The notes beneath the pieces are model-generated. The model was not told the DNA's origin and searched no databases. It saw only the letters and a list, made by a program, of their open reading frames with translations. A program made the position numbers and the translations under genes. Positions 18,177 through 25,647 of a DNA stretch of 39,207 nucleotides are shown in pieces. This DNA comes from Methylobacterium goesingense (GTDB lineage Bacteria; Pseudomonadota; Alphaproteobacteria; Rhizobiales; Beijerinckiaceae). The DNA lies in contig NZ_BPQL01000001.1 in assembly GCF_022179225.1 (NCBI RefSeq), forward strand, positions 1 to 39,207, written 5' to 3'. Every line of letters starts with the position of its first letter. The first letter of the stretch is position 1.

Positions 18177-18366
18177 CGCGGGTTAATGATGTATTCAGAG
18201 GGTGTTGCATGGATATCCGTGATCCGGGCCGAAGCGCCGGGGCGCTTCCTCGCGGCGGTCGACGGCGCCGCACCCTGCGCATTCCCGCCCACGTGAGGGG
18301 AACATGCGCGTGCGGCGGCCACTTCCCCCACGAGACCCCGAGCGATCGGCACCGGAGATTAAATCT

Positions 18367-19290
18367 ATGTTTATGCGCGTCGACAAGCTACAGGCCGAGC
18401 TTCCTGCCCCCAAGCGGAAAGATCCGAACGCCGCCGCGGCCCTGCAGGAATTGCTCGGCGGCAAGTATGGCGAGATGTCAACTCTGGGAAATTACATGTT
18501 CCAGAGCTTCAATTTCCGCAGCAAATCGAAGCTGCGCCCGTTCTATAGCCTCGTTGCGGCGATCACGGCCGAGGAACTCGGTCACGTGGAGCTCGTCAGC
18601 AACGGCGTGGCGATGCTCGCCAACGGTCCAGACAACGACGGTGACGCGAAGGACGGCGGCGACATCTCGAAGGCGCCGTTCGAGGACATGAAGGACATCC
18701 GCCTCGCAGCCGCCTTCCTGTCGAACGGCGGCGGCGTGACGCCGGTCAACAGCAACGGCGCCTCCTGGAACAACGACTTCATCACCACTACGGGCAACGT
18801 CGTGGTGGATCTGCTGCACAACTTCCACCTCGAATGCGGCGCCCGCCTGCACAAGCTGCGGGTCTACGAGACCCTGACCGATCCGACCGGCCGCGAGGTC
18901 TGCGGCTACCTGCTGGTGCGCGGCTCGGTCCACGCCCACGCCTACGCCCTGGCCCTGAAGAAGATCACCGGCGTCGAGATCGAGAAGTTCCTGCCGACCC
19001 CGAACATCAACCTCGACAAGATTCCCGAGTGCCAGAAGTACCTCCAGGAGGGCTCGCACCGCCGGCTCTACACCTTCAGCCCGGGCGACTACACCGAGAT
19101 GGCCGGCATCTGGGGCAACGGCGAGATGGCGCTGCCGGGCGATCCGCCGGGCGAGCTCAGCGTCGTCGAGGGCATGCCCGAGGGCGGCAAGATCCACCAG
19201 CTCACCGGCGTGCCCTCGGCCTTCACTCCGGATTACGCGCCGCAGGAGATGTTCGAGATCGCCGAGAAGCTGACGAAGAAGGCCCGCTGA
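18367..19290 (+). CDS. Dimanganese (non-haem) catalase
   Basis: A ferritin-fold catalase of 307 residues that dismutates hydrogen peroxide at a two-manganese centre in the cytoplasm. The ATG at 18367 has CGGAG about 9 nt upstream and begins the family N-terminus MFMRVDKLQAELP. Predicted ligands match the Lactobacillus plantarum enzyme pattern: Glu36 (YGEMSTL), Glu70 and His73 (EELGH), Glu156 (LECGAR) and His189 (SVHAHAYA). The conserved NGGGVTPVNSNGASWNNDFI loop is present. The C-terminal tail (TFSPGDYTEMAGIWGNGEMAL) is typical of KatN-type proteins. It is monocistronic, with a T-run terminator 30 nt downstream. Because it needs no haem, it probably serves stationary-phase or stress peroxide defence; a GGAAC box at 18299-18303 hints at general-stress control, but no -10 element supports it. 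Confidence 0.95.
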   Translation: MFMRVDKLQAELPAPKRKDPNAAAALQELLGGKYGEMSTLGNYMFQSFNFRSKSKLRPFYSLVAAITAEELGHVELVSNGVAMLANGPDNDGDAKDGGDISKAPFEDMKDIRLAAAFLSNGGGVTPVNSNGASWNNDFITTTGNVVVDLLHNFHLECGARLHKLRVYETLTDPTGREVCGYLLVRGSVHAHAYALALKKITGVEIEKFLPTPNINLDKIPECQKYLQEGSHRRLYTFSPGDYTEMAGIWGNGEMALPGDPPGELSVVEGMPEGGKIHQLTGVPSAFTPDYAPQEMFEIAEKLTKKAR

Positions 19291-19319
19291 ACCGGAAACT
19301 CCGGGCGGGATGAAGACGG

Positions 19320-19346
19320 GGCGGCTCCTTCGGGGCCGCCTTTATT
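19320..19346 (+). terminator. Rho-independent terminator of the manganese catalase gene
   Basis: A 9-bp stem, GGCGGCTCC / GGGGCCGCC with one T-G pair and a TTC loop, is followed by TTTATT. It lies 30 nt after the catalase stop and marks the left border of the AT-rich patch. Confidence 0.88.
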
Positions 19347-19483
19347 ATGCTCAAACATTTAACCCAAACATAACCTATTCGCTAAAGCTACATATTAATC
19401 CAGACAGATTCTCAACTTAGACAATCGATATCACTGATGAGATTTATCTTTATATTAGGGCAAACTGAAGCCAGAAAATAAAT
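19341..19483. other. AT-rich intergenic stretch (about 31 % GC)
   Basis: A hand count over the first 140 bases gives about 44 G/C, against roughly 70 % in neighbouring genes. No open frame, inverted repeat or RNA fold of note was seen apart from the T-run of the catalase terminator. Its composition continues into the small gene at 19484-19876 (about half G/C), so both probably arrived together or escaped the genome's GC drive together. Confidence 0.7.
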
Positions 19484-19876
19484 TTATGAAATTGGCTTTT
19501 TCCGGACGGCCTTGCTTGGATTGCCTTGAAGTTCTTGGAGCTTCGAAAGGAGCAGCTCGATTTCTTCAACAGAATTGGCCTCAATCCGCATGTTGCCAAC
19601 TCTAATCTTTATCTTTCGACCAGGCGATTTTATCCAGGCCACAAGGATCACTCCTAGCGTTGGGATAATAACCTGAGCTATTGGAACGAGATACGGGCCT
19701 AGCGATGTGGCAGAAGCTATTATCGTGCCGGTACGAGCGTACACATGACTCATCGGCGAGATGCCCGCTGATTCGAGCTGGTGGCTCACCTCTTTGATCG
19801 AGGCACGAACTTCTGGATCAGCGAGGTATGAGGGCTCACAATCCAGCGCGATCAGAATCTCGTCTGCCGTTAGCAT
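19484..19876 (-). CDS. Small membrane protein of unknown function in an AT-rich patch
   Basis: The product is 130 residues and of no family I recognise with confidence. Layout: a soluble helical N-terminus (1-45, MLTADEILIALDCEPSYLAD), a hydrophobic stretch at about 48-82 (enough for one long or two short membrane segments, ending VIIPTLGVILVAWIKS), then a basic beta-like stretch (RKIKIRVGNMRIEAN) and an acidic helix (SVEEIELLLSKLQELQG). A hydrophobic segment, basic strands and an EE-x-LL helix are reminiscent of small membrane components (EACC1-like) of predicted bacterial conflict systems, but this is a shape resemblance only. ATG at 19876 with AGGA 10 nt upstream. GC is about 50 %, so codon use differs from all neighbours. 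The next gene upstream of its start also runs on the minus strand (stop at 19972). Confidence 0.6.
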   Translation of the reverse strand: MLTADEILIALDCEPSYLADPEVRASIKEVSHQLESAGISPMSHVYARTGTIIASATSLGPYLVPIAQVIIPTLGVILVAWIKSPGRKIKIRVGNMRIEANSVEEIELLLSKLQELQGNPSKAVRKKPIS

Positions 19877-19971
19877 GATGCTCGTTCCTGTAAACGTCGG
19901 TTCTCACGACACAGACGGCTGCCGATTTTTAGAATCCGAGAAGACCCAAGAGCGACACAGCTGAATTCTGG

Positions 19972-20859
19972 CTAAGATGATGCGTCTCGCGACGCCCGCC
20001 ACAGCCGCCACAGCCGCCGCCAGCGCGGAATCTCGATGACCGTGTTGAGGGGGTCGTAGCCCGGCCGCTCCATGGCGGCGAGGTAGGGCTCCACCAGGGC
20101 CACGGGCAGGAAGGCGGGGCGCGCGGCCGGCGCGATGGTGGCGCGGGCCGCCTCGTAGGCTTTGAGGTGGCGGCGCGCCAGCGCCCGCAGGTCGGCGGTG
20201 GCGCGCAGGAGCCCGGGGCCTCCGCGCCCCGTGACGATGTCCTCGCGGGTGACGCCGTAGGTCTTGAGGATGTCGGCGGGCAGGTAGATCTGGCCCGCGC
20301 GGGCGTGCCAGGGCAGCGCCCGCAGCAGGCCGGTGACCCCGTAGGCGACGCCGGCATGGCCGGCCGCCGCCGCTCCACCGGGCTCGGCCCCGTCGCAGAG
20401 GACGAGGGCGCCGAGGCGGATCAGGGCCGAGACGGTCTCGCCGCAATAGCCCTCGAGATCGTTCACCCGGGGCATCGGGTCCTCGTAGAGGTCGAAGACC
20501 CGGGCATCGATGAGATCGACGAAGGGCTGGCGTCCGAGCTTGCGCCGCACGATGGCGTCGTCGAGGGCGGCGGCCACCGGGTTGGCCTTGACGTCGCCGC
20601 GGGCCTCGGCCTGGAGGGCGTCGCGCCACCATTGCAGGCGGATCTCGCCGGCCATCGGGTTGGAGGCGGCCTCGCGGACCCGGCCGACGGTGAGGCTGAA
20701 GGCGATGAGGGCGAAGAGGTGGGGCCGGGCGGATGCGGGCGCGAAGAGGGTGGCGAAGTAGCGGTCGGGATCGCCGTCCCGGACCAGGCCCTCGCAATGC
20801 TGGAAGGCGAAGGCGAGGTTGCCCTCGGCCGGGCTGGTCCGGGTGTCCGAATCCGTCAT
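19972..20859 (-). CDS. Squalene/phytoene-synthase-fold protein, NDUFAF6-like (putative complex I assembly factor)
   Basis: A 295-residue protein with the trans-isoprenyl diphosphate synthase (head-to-head) fold: HCEGLVRDGDPDRYFATLFAPASARPHLFALIAFSL, RLQWWRDALQA, LIDARVFDLYEDPMP, YCGETVSALIRLGA, YGVTGLLRALPWHARAGQIYLPADIL. The two Asp-rich motifs of true squalene/phytoene synthases are absent: the first region reads VGRVREAASNP and the second GLLRALPWHARAG. It therefore should not make phytoene. Such degenerate alphaproteobacterial proteins resemble mitochondrial NDUFAF6, needed for assembling the ND1 part of complex I. It lies 13 nt after a Mth938-domain gene (NDUFAF3 homologue), at the end of the yajC-secD-secF run, supporting that reading. 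The ATG at 20859 fits the family. A role in the bacterium is inferred. Confidence 0.85.
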   Translation of the reverse strand: MTDSDTRTSPAEGNLAFAFQHCEGLVRDGDPDRYFATLFAPASARPHLFALIAFSLTVGRVREAASNPMAGEIRLQWWRDALQAEARGDVKANPVAAALDDAIVRRKLGRQPFVDLIDARVFDLYEDPMPRVNDLEGYCGETVSALIRLGALVLCDGAEPGGAAAAGHAGVAYGVTGLLRALPWHARAGQIYLPADILKTYGVTREDIVTGRGGPGLLRATADLRALARRHLKAYEAARATIAPAARPAFLPVALVEPYLAAMERPGYDPLNTVIEIPRWRRLWRLWRASRDASS

Positions 20860-20872
20860 GTCCCGCGCTTCA

Positions 20873-21262
20873 TCATGCGACCGCGATCAGGGCGGCAGCG
20901 ACCTTGCGGTTCTCCGCCATGAGGATGTTGTAGGTGCGCGCCGCGGCCCCCGTCTGCATCACGTCGAGGCCGATGCCGCCCTCCTTGAGCCAGCGCCGGA
21001 GCGCATCAGGAAAAGGCGCGATGTCGAGCCCGGTTCCGACGAGGAGGAGTTCCACCGCCCCGGCCTCGGCGAGGATCGGACGCAGCGCGTTCCGGTCGAT
21101 GGCGCGCGGCTCGGTCACGTCCCAGGCCCGGATACCGGACGGCGTGACCAGGATCGAACCGCGATGGGACATCTCGGCGAAGCGGAAGCCGCCGTTGCCG
21201 TAGGCGTCGATGAGGTGGCGCCCCGGAACGAAGCCGTCGTGCAGGCTGCCGGAAGACGCCAT
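20873..21262 (-). CDS. Mth938-like domain protein, NDUFAF3 homologue
   Basis: A 129-residue single-domain protein of the Mth938/DUF498 family. Seen are the N-terminal GRHLIDAYGNGGFRFAEMSHRGSILVTP, the central VELLLVGTGLDIAPFP and the C-terminal GIGLDVMQTGAAARTYNILMAENRKVAAALI, the family's signature. Mitochondrial NDUFAF3 is the eukaryotic member and assists early assembly of the complex I Q-module. The gene starts 10 nt after the secF stop and is followed after 13 nt by the NDUFAF6-like gene, so the three are almost certainly cotranscribed. No enzyme activity is established for the fold. Function here is inferred from homology and gene order. Confidence 0.9.
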   Translation of the reverse strand: MASSGSLHDGFVPGRHLIDAYGNGGFRFAEMSHRGSILVTPSGIRAWDVTEPRAIDRNALRPILAEAGAVELLLVGTGLDIAPFPDALRRWLKEGGIGLDVMQTGAAARTYNILMAENRKVAAALIAVA

Positions 21263-21271
21263 GGCCGCCCC

Positions 21272-22219
21272 CTACTCCGCCGCCTGGGGCACGCGCCCGC
21301 CGGCCGGGCGCCCCTGCGCCTTCACGCCCGAGAGCATCAGGCCGAGATAGATCAGCACCGGCGTCGAGACGAAGATCGCCGAGTAGGTGCAGATGACGAC
21401 GCCGGCCAGCATCACGATGGCGAAGCCCTTGATCGCCTCGCCGCCGAACAGCACCAGGGCCAGCAGCGACAGGAAGGCCGAGGTCGCGGTCATCACCGTG
21501 CGGGACATGGTGGAGTTGATTGAGAGGTTGAGGAGTTCCACCGTGGGGATCGTCTTGTAGCGCCGCATCAGCTCGCGGGTCCGGTCGAACACCACCACGG
21601 TCTCGTTGAGCGAGTAGCCCACGATGGTGAGGATCGCGGCGATCGAGGTCATGTTGAACTCGATGCGGGTGATGACGAAGACGCCGAGCGTCAGAACGAT
21701 GTCGTGGAGCGTGCCCACGATAGCGCCGAGCGCCAGTTCCCGCTCGAAGCGGAACCAGAGGTAGAACAGCACCGCCAGCACCGAGAGCACGACGCCGATG
21801 GTGCCCGACTGCACGAGTTCGCCCGAGACGCGGGGACCCACGGTCTCGGTGCGGCGGAACTCGTAGTCGGCGTCGAAGGCGGCATGCGCCTTCTGCATCA
21901 CGGCCGTCTGGCCCTGCTCGCCCGGCTGCAGTGGGAAGCGCACCAGTACGGTGCCCTCAGCCCCGAGTTCCTGCACTTCCGTCTCGCCGAAGCCGAAGCC
22001 GTTCGCCGTATGACGCACCGCGCCGACATCGGCGGTCTTCGACTTCGCCTGCAGCTCCACCAGGGTGCCGCCCTTGAAGTCGATGCCGAAGTTCAGGCCG
22101 ACGGTCAGGAACAGCACCACCGTCGCCACGGACATGAAGGCCGAGAGCGGGAAGGTGAGGCGCCGGAAGCGCATGAAGTCGACGTGCGACTCGTCGGGCC
22201 AGAGGCGAAGCAGGCGCAT
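21272..22219 (-). CDS. secF: Protein translocase subunit SecF
   Basis: SecF, 315 residues, is the small RND-type partner of SecD; SecDF uses the proton gradient to pull preproteins out of SecYEG on the periplasmic side. Helix 1 (about 24-42) is followed by the signature NFGIDFKGGTLVELQ, a periplasmic P1 domain (about 60-130) and five further helices. LTIVGYSLNETVVVFDRTREL in helix 4 is the SecF form of the proton-relay region; it has Asn-Glu where many SecFs have Asn-Asp. The ATG at 22219 is used. It sits 75 nt after secD and 9 nt before the Mth938 gene. The C-terminal tail (GVKAQGRPAGGRVPQAAE) is short and hydrophilic. Confidence 0.97.
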   Translation of the reverse strand: MRLLRLWPDESHVDFMRFRRLTFPLSAFMSVATVVLFLTVGLNFGIDFKGGTLVELQAKSKTADVGAVRHTANGFGFGETEVQELGAEGTVLVRFPLQPGEQGQTAVMQKAHAAFDADYEFRRTETVGPRVSGELVQSGTIGVVLSVLAVLFYLWFRFERELALGAIVGTLHDIVLTLGVFVITRIEFNMTSIAAILTIVGYSLNETVVVFDRTRELMRRYKTIPTVELLNLSINSTMSRTVMTATSAFLSLLALVLFGGEAIKGFAIVMLAGVVICTYSAIFVSTPVLIYLGLMLSGVKAQGRPAGGRVPQAAE

Positions 22220-22294
22220 GATCGGTCTCGAAACTCTTGGTCAAGGATGCCGGCCACGAAGGCCGGCCGTCCGAGATGACGGCAGGGCCGGCGA

Positions 22295-23902
22295 TTAGAA
22301 CGGCAGGGCCTTGGGCCGGGCCATGTTGTACCACAGGGCGATCATCATCCGGGTCAGGGTCACGGCGGTGATGACCGTGGTGAGGATGCCGAGAATGAAC
22401 ACCACGGCGAAGCCCTTCACGGGGCCGGAGCCGAGGAAGAACAGGATCAGGGCGGCGATCGCCATGGTCGAGTTCGAATCGATGATGGTGGCGAAGGCCT
22501 TGTCGAAGCCCGCCTGAAGCGCCGAGACGATCGAGCGGCCCGCCCGCACCTCTTCGCGCACGCGCTCGTAGATCAGCACGTTGGAATCCACAGCCGTGCC
22601 GATGGTGAGCACGATGCCGGCGATGCCCGGCAGGGTCATGGTCGCCTCCAGCACCGACATCAGGCCGAGGATGAGGCCCACATGCACGATGAGGGCGATG
22701 TTGGCGAAGAAGCCGAACACCCCGTAGGTGGCGAACATGAAGACGACGACGAGGGCGCCCGCCACCAGGGTCGCCATCTTGCCCGCCTCGATGGAGTCGC
22801 GCCCGAGGCCGGGGCCGACCACGCGGCGCTCGACCACGGTGAACTTCGCCGGCAGCGCGCCGGCCCGCAGGAGGACCGAGAGGTCGTTGGCCTGCTGGAC
22901 CGTGAAGTTGCCGGTGATCTGGCCGGAGCCGCCGGTGATCGGGGTGTTGATGCGCGGCGCCGAGACCACCTCGTTGTCCAGCACGATGGCCATGCGACGG
23001 CCGACATTCTCCGAGGTCGCCTGGCCGAAGCGCTGTGCGCCCTTCAGGTTGAACTTGAAGCTGACCATCGGCTCCTGGGTCTGATTGTCGAAGGCCGGCT
23101 GCGCATCGGTGAGATCGCCGCCATCCGCCATGATCCGGCGCTCGACCGGAACCTTGGCGCCCTTCTCGTCGCGGGACGGCAGAAGATCGACGTCGCCGGA
23201 GGGCGAGTCCGCCAGCATGCGGAATTCGAGCTTGGCGGTGGAGCCGAGGAGCTTCTCCAGGCGCTCCGGGTTCTGCTCGCCCGGCACCTGGATCAGGATC
23301 CGGTCGGCGCCCTGCTGCTGGATCGAAGGCTCGGTGGTGCCCGTCGAGTCGAGGCGGCGTCGGATGACCTCGATGCCCTGGCTCACCGCGCGGCGGGTGC
23401 GGTCGGTGATGCCCGCATCGGTCAGGGTCAGGCGCACGAGGCCGTCGGGCTGCTCGGTGATGTCGATGGTGCGGCCCGCGCCCTGGCCGACGAGGGGGTT
23501 GGAGATCGGCTGGGCGAGTTCACGCAGCTTCGGCAGCAGCTTGGCGCGCGCGGCCGCGTCGGTCACGCGGACCTGAACGCCGCGCTGCAGGAGCTGGATG
23601 CCGCCCTCGGCGCGCACGCTCTCCTGTTGGAGAATGCGACGAACGTCGTCGCGCAGGGCCTTGGCCTGGGAGGCCACGAGTTCGTTCTGGTCGACCTCGA
23701 GGAGGAGCTGCGAGCCGCCCTGGAGGTCGAGGCCGAGCACGATGGCGCGCTGGGGCACGATCCAGCTCGGGAACCAGCCCGGCAGGGACGCCATGAAGCC
23801 TTTGCGCTGCTCGTGCGAGAAGAAGCTCGGCACGGCAAGGCTAAGGCCGATCAGGATGACGGCCAGCGTCGTGACGATCTTTGTTCTCGAGAAGCGCAGC
23901 AT
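22295..23902 (-). CDS. secD: Protein translocase subunit SecD
   Basis: SecD, 535 residues from the ATG at 23902 (MLRFSRTKIVTTLAVILIG, the family N-terminus). An in-frame ATG at 23941 would add 13 polar residues and cannot be ruled out. Helix 1 (about 6-25) is followed by LGLDLQGGSQLLLEVD, a large periplasmic P1 domain including TTEPSIQQQGADRILIQVPGEQNPERLEKLLG, then five helices. TIGTAVDSNVLIYERVREEVR marks the helix-4 motif with the conserved Asp. With SecF it forms the proton-driven late-stage secretion motor in the inner membrane. It is preceded by yajC and followed by secF, the common bacterial order. Confidence 0.97.
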   Translation of the reverse strand: MLRFSRTKIVTTLAVILIGLSLAVPSFFSHEQRKGFMASLPGWFPSWIVPQRAIVLGLDLQGGSQLLLEVDQNELVASQAKALRDDVRRILQQESVRAEGGIQLLQRGVQVRVTDAAARAKLLPKLRELAQPISNPLVGQGAGRTIDITEQPDGLVRLTLTDAGITDRTRRAVSQGIEVIRRRLDSTGTTEPSIQQQGADRILIQVPGEQNPERLEKLLGSTAKLEFRMLADSPSGDVDLLPSRDEKGAKVPVERRIMADGGDLTDAQPAFDNQTQEPMVSFKFNLKGAQRFGQATSENVGRRMAIVLDNEVVSAPRINTPITGGSGQITGNFTVQQANDLSVLLRAGALPAKFTVVERRVVGPGLGRDSIEAGKMATLVAGALVVVFMFATYGVFGFFANIALIVHVGLILGLMSVLEATMTLPGIAGIVLTIGTAVDSNVLIYERVREEVRAGRSIVSALQAGFDKAFATIIDSNSTMAIAALILFFLGSGPVKGFAVVFILGILTTVITAVTLTRMMIALWYNMARPKALPF

Positions 23903-23981
23903 CCGCCGGTACCGTCCTGTGTCCGTTTCTTCGCTGGCCATGCGGGCCCTGGTGCCCGGCCCGCATGCCCGAGTCGCCGCC

Positions 23982-24317
23982 TCAGGCGGCCTTGACCGGC
24001 GCGCCCTTGACGCGGACTTCCGAGATCATCGTGCGCACGACCTTGACGCGGACGTTCGGCGCAATCTCGACCTCGATCTCCGAGGCCTCGTCGGCGACCT
24101 TGGTGACGCGACCGACGATGCCGCCGGTGGTGACGACGGTGTCGTCGCGGCGCACGTTCTTGACCATGTTCTGATGCTCCTTCACGCGGCGCTGCTGCGG
24201 GCGGAGGATCAGGAAGTACATGATGACGAAGATGAGGACGAACGGCACCACCTGCAAGGCGATGTCCGCTCCGCCAGCGGCCGAGGTGGCCCCTTGCGCG
24301 AAGGCGGGGGTGATCAA
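23982..24317 (-). CDS. yajC: Sec translocon accessory subunit YajC
   Basis: A 111-residue protein with one N-terminal membrane helix (about 20-39, ALQVVPFVLIFVIMYFLILR) followed by RPQQRRVKEHQNMVKNVRRDDTVVTTGGIVGRV, the YajC signature, and a small basic cytoplasmic beta domain. It associates with SecDF. The start is TTG at 24317: GAGGAG (24331-24326) lies 8 nt upstream and MITPAFAQ is the expected alphaproteobacterial N-terminus. It is the first gene of the yajC-secD-secF-Mth938-NDUFAF6-like operon, with a good sigma70-like promoter at 24426-24399. Confidence 0.96.
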   Translation of the reverse strand: MITPAFAQGATSAAGGADIALQVVPFVLIFVIMYFLILRPQQRRVKEHQNMVKNVRRDDTVVTTGGIVGRVTKVADEASEIEVEIAPNVRVKVVRTMISEVRVKGAPVKAA

Positions 24318-24398
24318 GCGGGTGACTCCTCAAGGATAAGGCCCGCGCCGCCAGACCCTCGGTCGAGGGGGCGTCCGGGCTTGTCAAAAAGCGCGCGG

Positions 24399-24426
24399 AC
24401 TATAGCCAGGGGCTAAGTGAAAGCAA
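24399..24426 (-). promoter_or_regulatory. Sigma70-like promoter for the yajC-secDF operon
   Basis: Read on the minus strand, TTGCTT (24426-24421) and TATAGT (24404-24399) are 16 nt apart and lie 82 nt before the TTG start of yajC. The site is in the 258-nt divergent region with the DUF815 gene, whose own promoter I could not identify. Confidence 0.5.
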
Positions 24427-24575
24427 CGCCGCCCGGGTGAGGCGAATGGGTCGCCGCCCCGTGAATCGCCGGCCGGGACGCGATTTAGCGGGTTCATCGC
24501 GGCCTCCCGGCACCGTAAAGCACGGCACCTGTCCCAGCTGCCCCGTCGCTGGACCCGAGTTCGAGGAGCCGCCCC

Positions 24576-25499
24576 ATGACCGTCACGCCCCCTGCCGACC
24601 CGGCCGTCGATCCGGCCACCCTGGCGGCGTTCCTGCCTGTGCGGGAGTTCCTGCCGGTGCTGGAGCGGATCGCCGCCGCTCTGGAGCGTGCCGCCCCCGC
24701 CCCGCGTGCTCCCGTCGACCTGAATGCGGCGGATGCCTTCCTGTGGGGGCCGGAGCGCCGGCTGGTCCCGGTGCCACGCGTCAACCGGGTGGCGATCGGC
24801 CTCCTCACCGGGATCGACCGGGCCCGCGACACCCTGGTCGAGAACACCCAGCGCTTCGCCGACGGCCTGCCGGCCAACAACGCGCTCCTCTGGGGCGCGC
24901 GGGGTATGGGCAAGTCCTCGCTGGTCAAGGCGGCGCATGCGGAGATCAACGCCGCGCGCGGCCCGGGCGCCCTCCCCCTGAAGCTCGTGGAGATCCATCG
25001 CGAGGACATCGAGGCCCTGCCCGACCTGATGGCGACCCTGCGGGGCGACGCCCATCGCTGGATCGTCTTCTGCGACGATCTCTCCTTCGACGGCGACGAC
25101 ACCTCGTACAAGTCCCTGAAGACGGCGCTGGACGGCGGCATCGAGGGACGGCCCGAGAACGTGCTGTTCTACGCCACCTCGAACCGGCGCCACCTCCTGG
25201 CCCGGGATATGGTGGAGAACGAGCGCTCCACGGCGATCAACCCGGGCGAGGCGGTGGAGGAGAAGGTCTCCCTCTCCGATCGCTTCGGCCTATGGCTCGG
25301 CTTCCACAAGTGCAGCCAGGACGAGTATCTGGCGATGATCCGCGCCTACGTGGCCCGCCACGGCCTGAGGGCCGACCCCGACCGGGTCCGGGCCGAGGCG
25401 CTGGAATGGGCGACCACCCGCGGCTCGCGCTCGGGCCGTACCGCGTTCCAGTTCATCCAGGATCTCGCCGGTCGCCTGGGGCAGCGGCTGGAGGGGTGA
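24576..25499 (+). CDS. DUF815-family AAA+ ATPase
   Basis: An ATPase of 307 residues. Walker A is GARGMGKS (107-114), Walker B WIVFCDDLSF (162-171); YATSNRRHLLARDM resembles sensor 1 and FQFIQDLAGRL is the family C-terminus. An N-terminal helical region (1-75) precedes the AAA+ core. No membrane segment is present. The ATG at 24576 has GAGGAG 8 nt upstream. DUF815 proteins are common in alphaproteobacteria beside yajC, as here (divergent). Their cellular task is unknown; ATP-dependent remodelling of a partner is inferred from the fold. Convergent to the DUF3597 gene, with a long hairpin between them. Confidence 0.92.
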   Translation: MTVTPPADPAVDPATLAAFLPVREFLPVLERIAAALERAAPAPRAPVDLNAADAFLWGPERRLVPVPRVNRVAIGLLTGIDRARDTLVENTQRFADGLPANNALLWGARGMGKSSLVKAAHAEINAARGPGALPLKLVEIHREDIEALPDLMATLRGDAHRWIVFCDDLSFDGDDTSYKSLKTALDGGIEGRPENVLFYATSNRRHLLARDMVENERSTAINPGEAVEEKVSLSDRFGLWLGFHKCSQDEYLAMIRAYVARHGLRADPDRVRAEALEWATTRGSRSGRTAFQFIQDLAGRLGQRLEG

Positions 25500-25575
25500 G
25501 GCGAGACTGCGTCCCCGCCCTCCACCTTGTGCGGGGGACGGAGGCAGGACGTCCACGGGCTCACGCCTGGAAGGA

Positions 25576-25602
25576 GGGGCAGCGGACGATGTCCCCTGCC
25601 CC
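25576..25602. terminator. Strong hairpin between two convergent genes
   Basis: GGGGCAGCGGAC and GTCCCCTGCCCC pair in 11 of 12 positions around a GAT loop. It lies in the 148-nt gap between the DUF815 gene (plus) and DUF3597 gene (minus), so it could end transcription from both sides. No T-run is present on either strand, which lowers certainty. Confidence 0.45.
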
Positions 25603-25647
25603 GTGCGCGCGGCCCGACATCAGGCCGCGCCGGATCGTTCGGGCAAA

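Noticed and set aside
18299..18340. GGAAC box upstream of manganese catalase as an EcfG general-stress promoter
   Set aside because: The -35 like sequence is present, but 16-18 nt downstream there is no CGTT-type -10 element, so I did not annotate it.
19972..20859. Phytoene synthase (carotenoid) function for the SQS/PSY-fold protein
   Set aside because: Both Asp-rich catalytic motifs are missing and no carotenoid gene is nearby; NDUFAF6-like role fits better.
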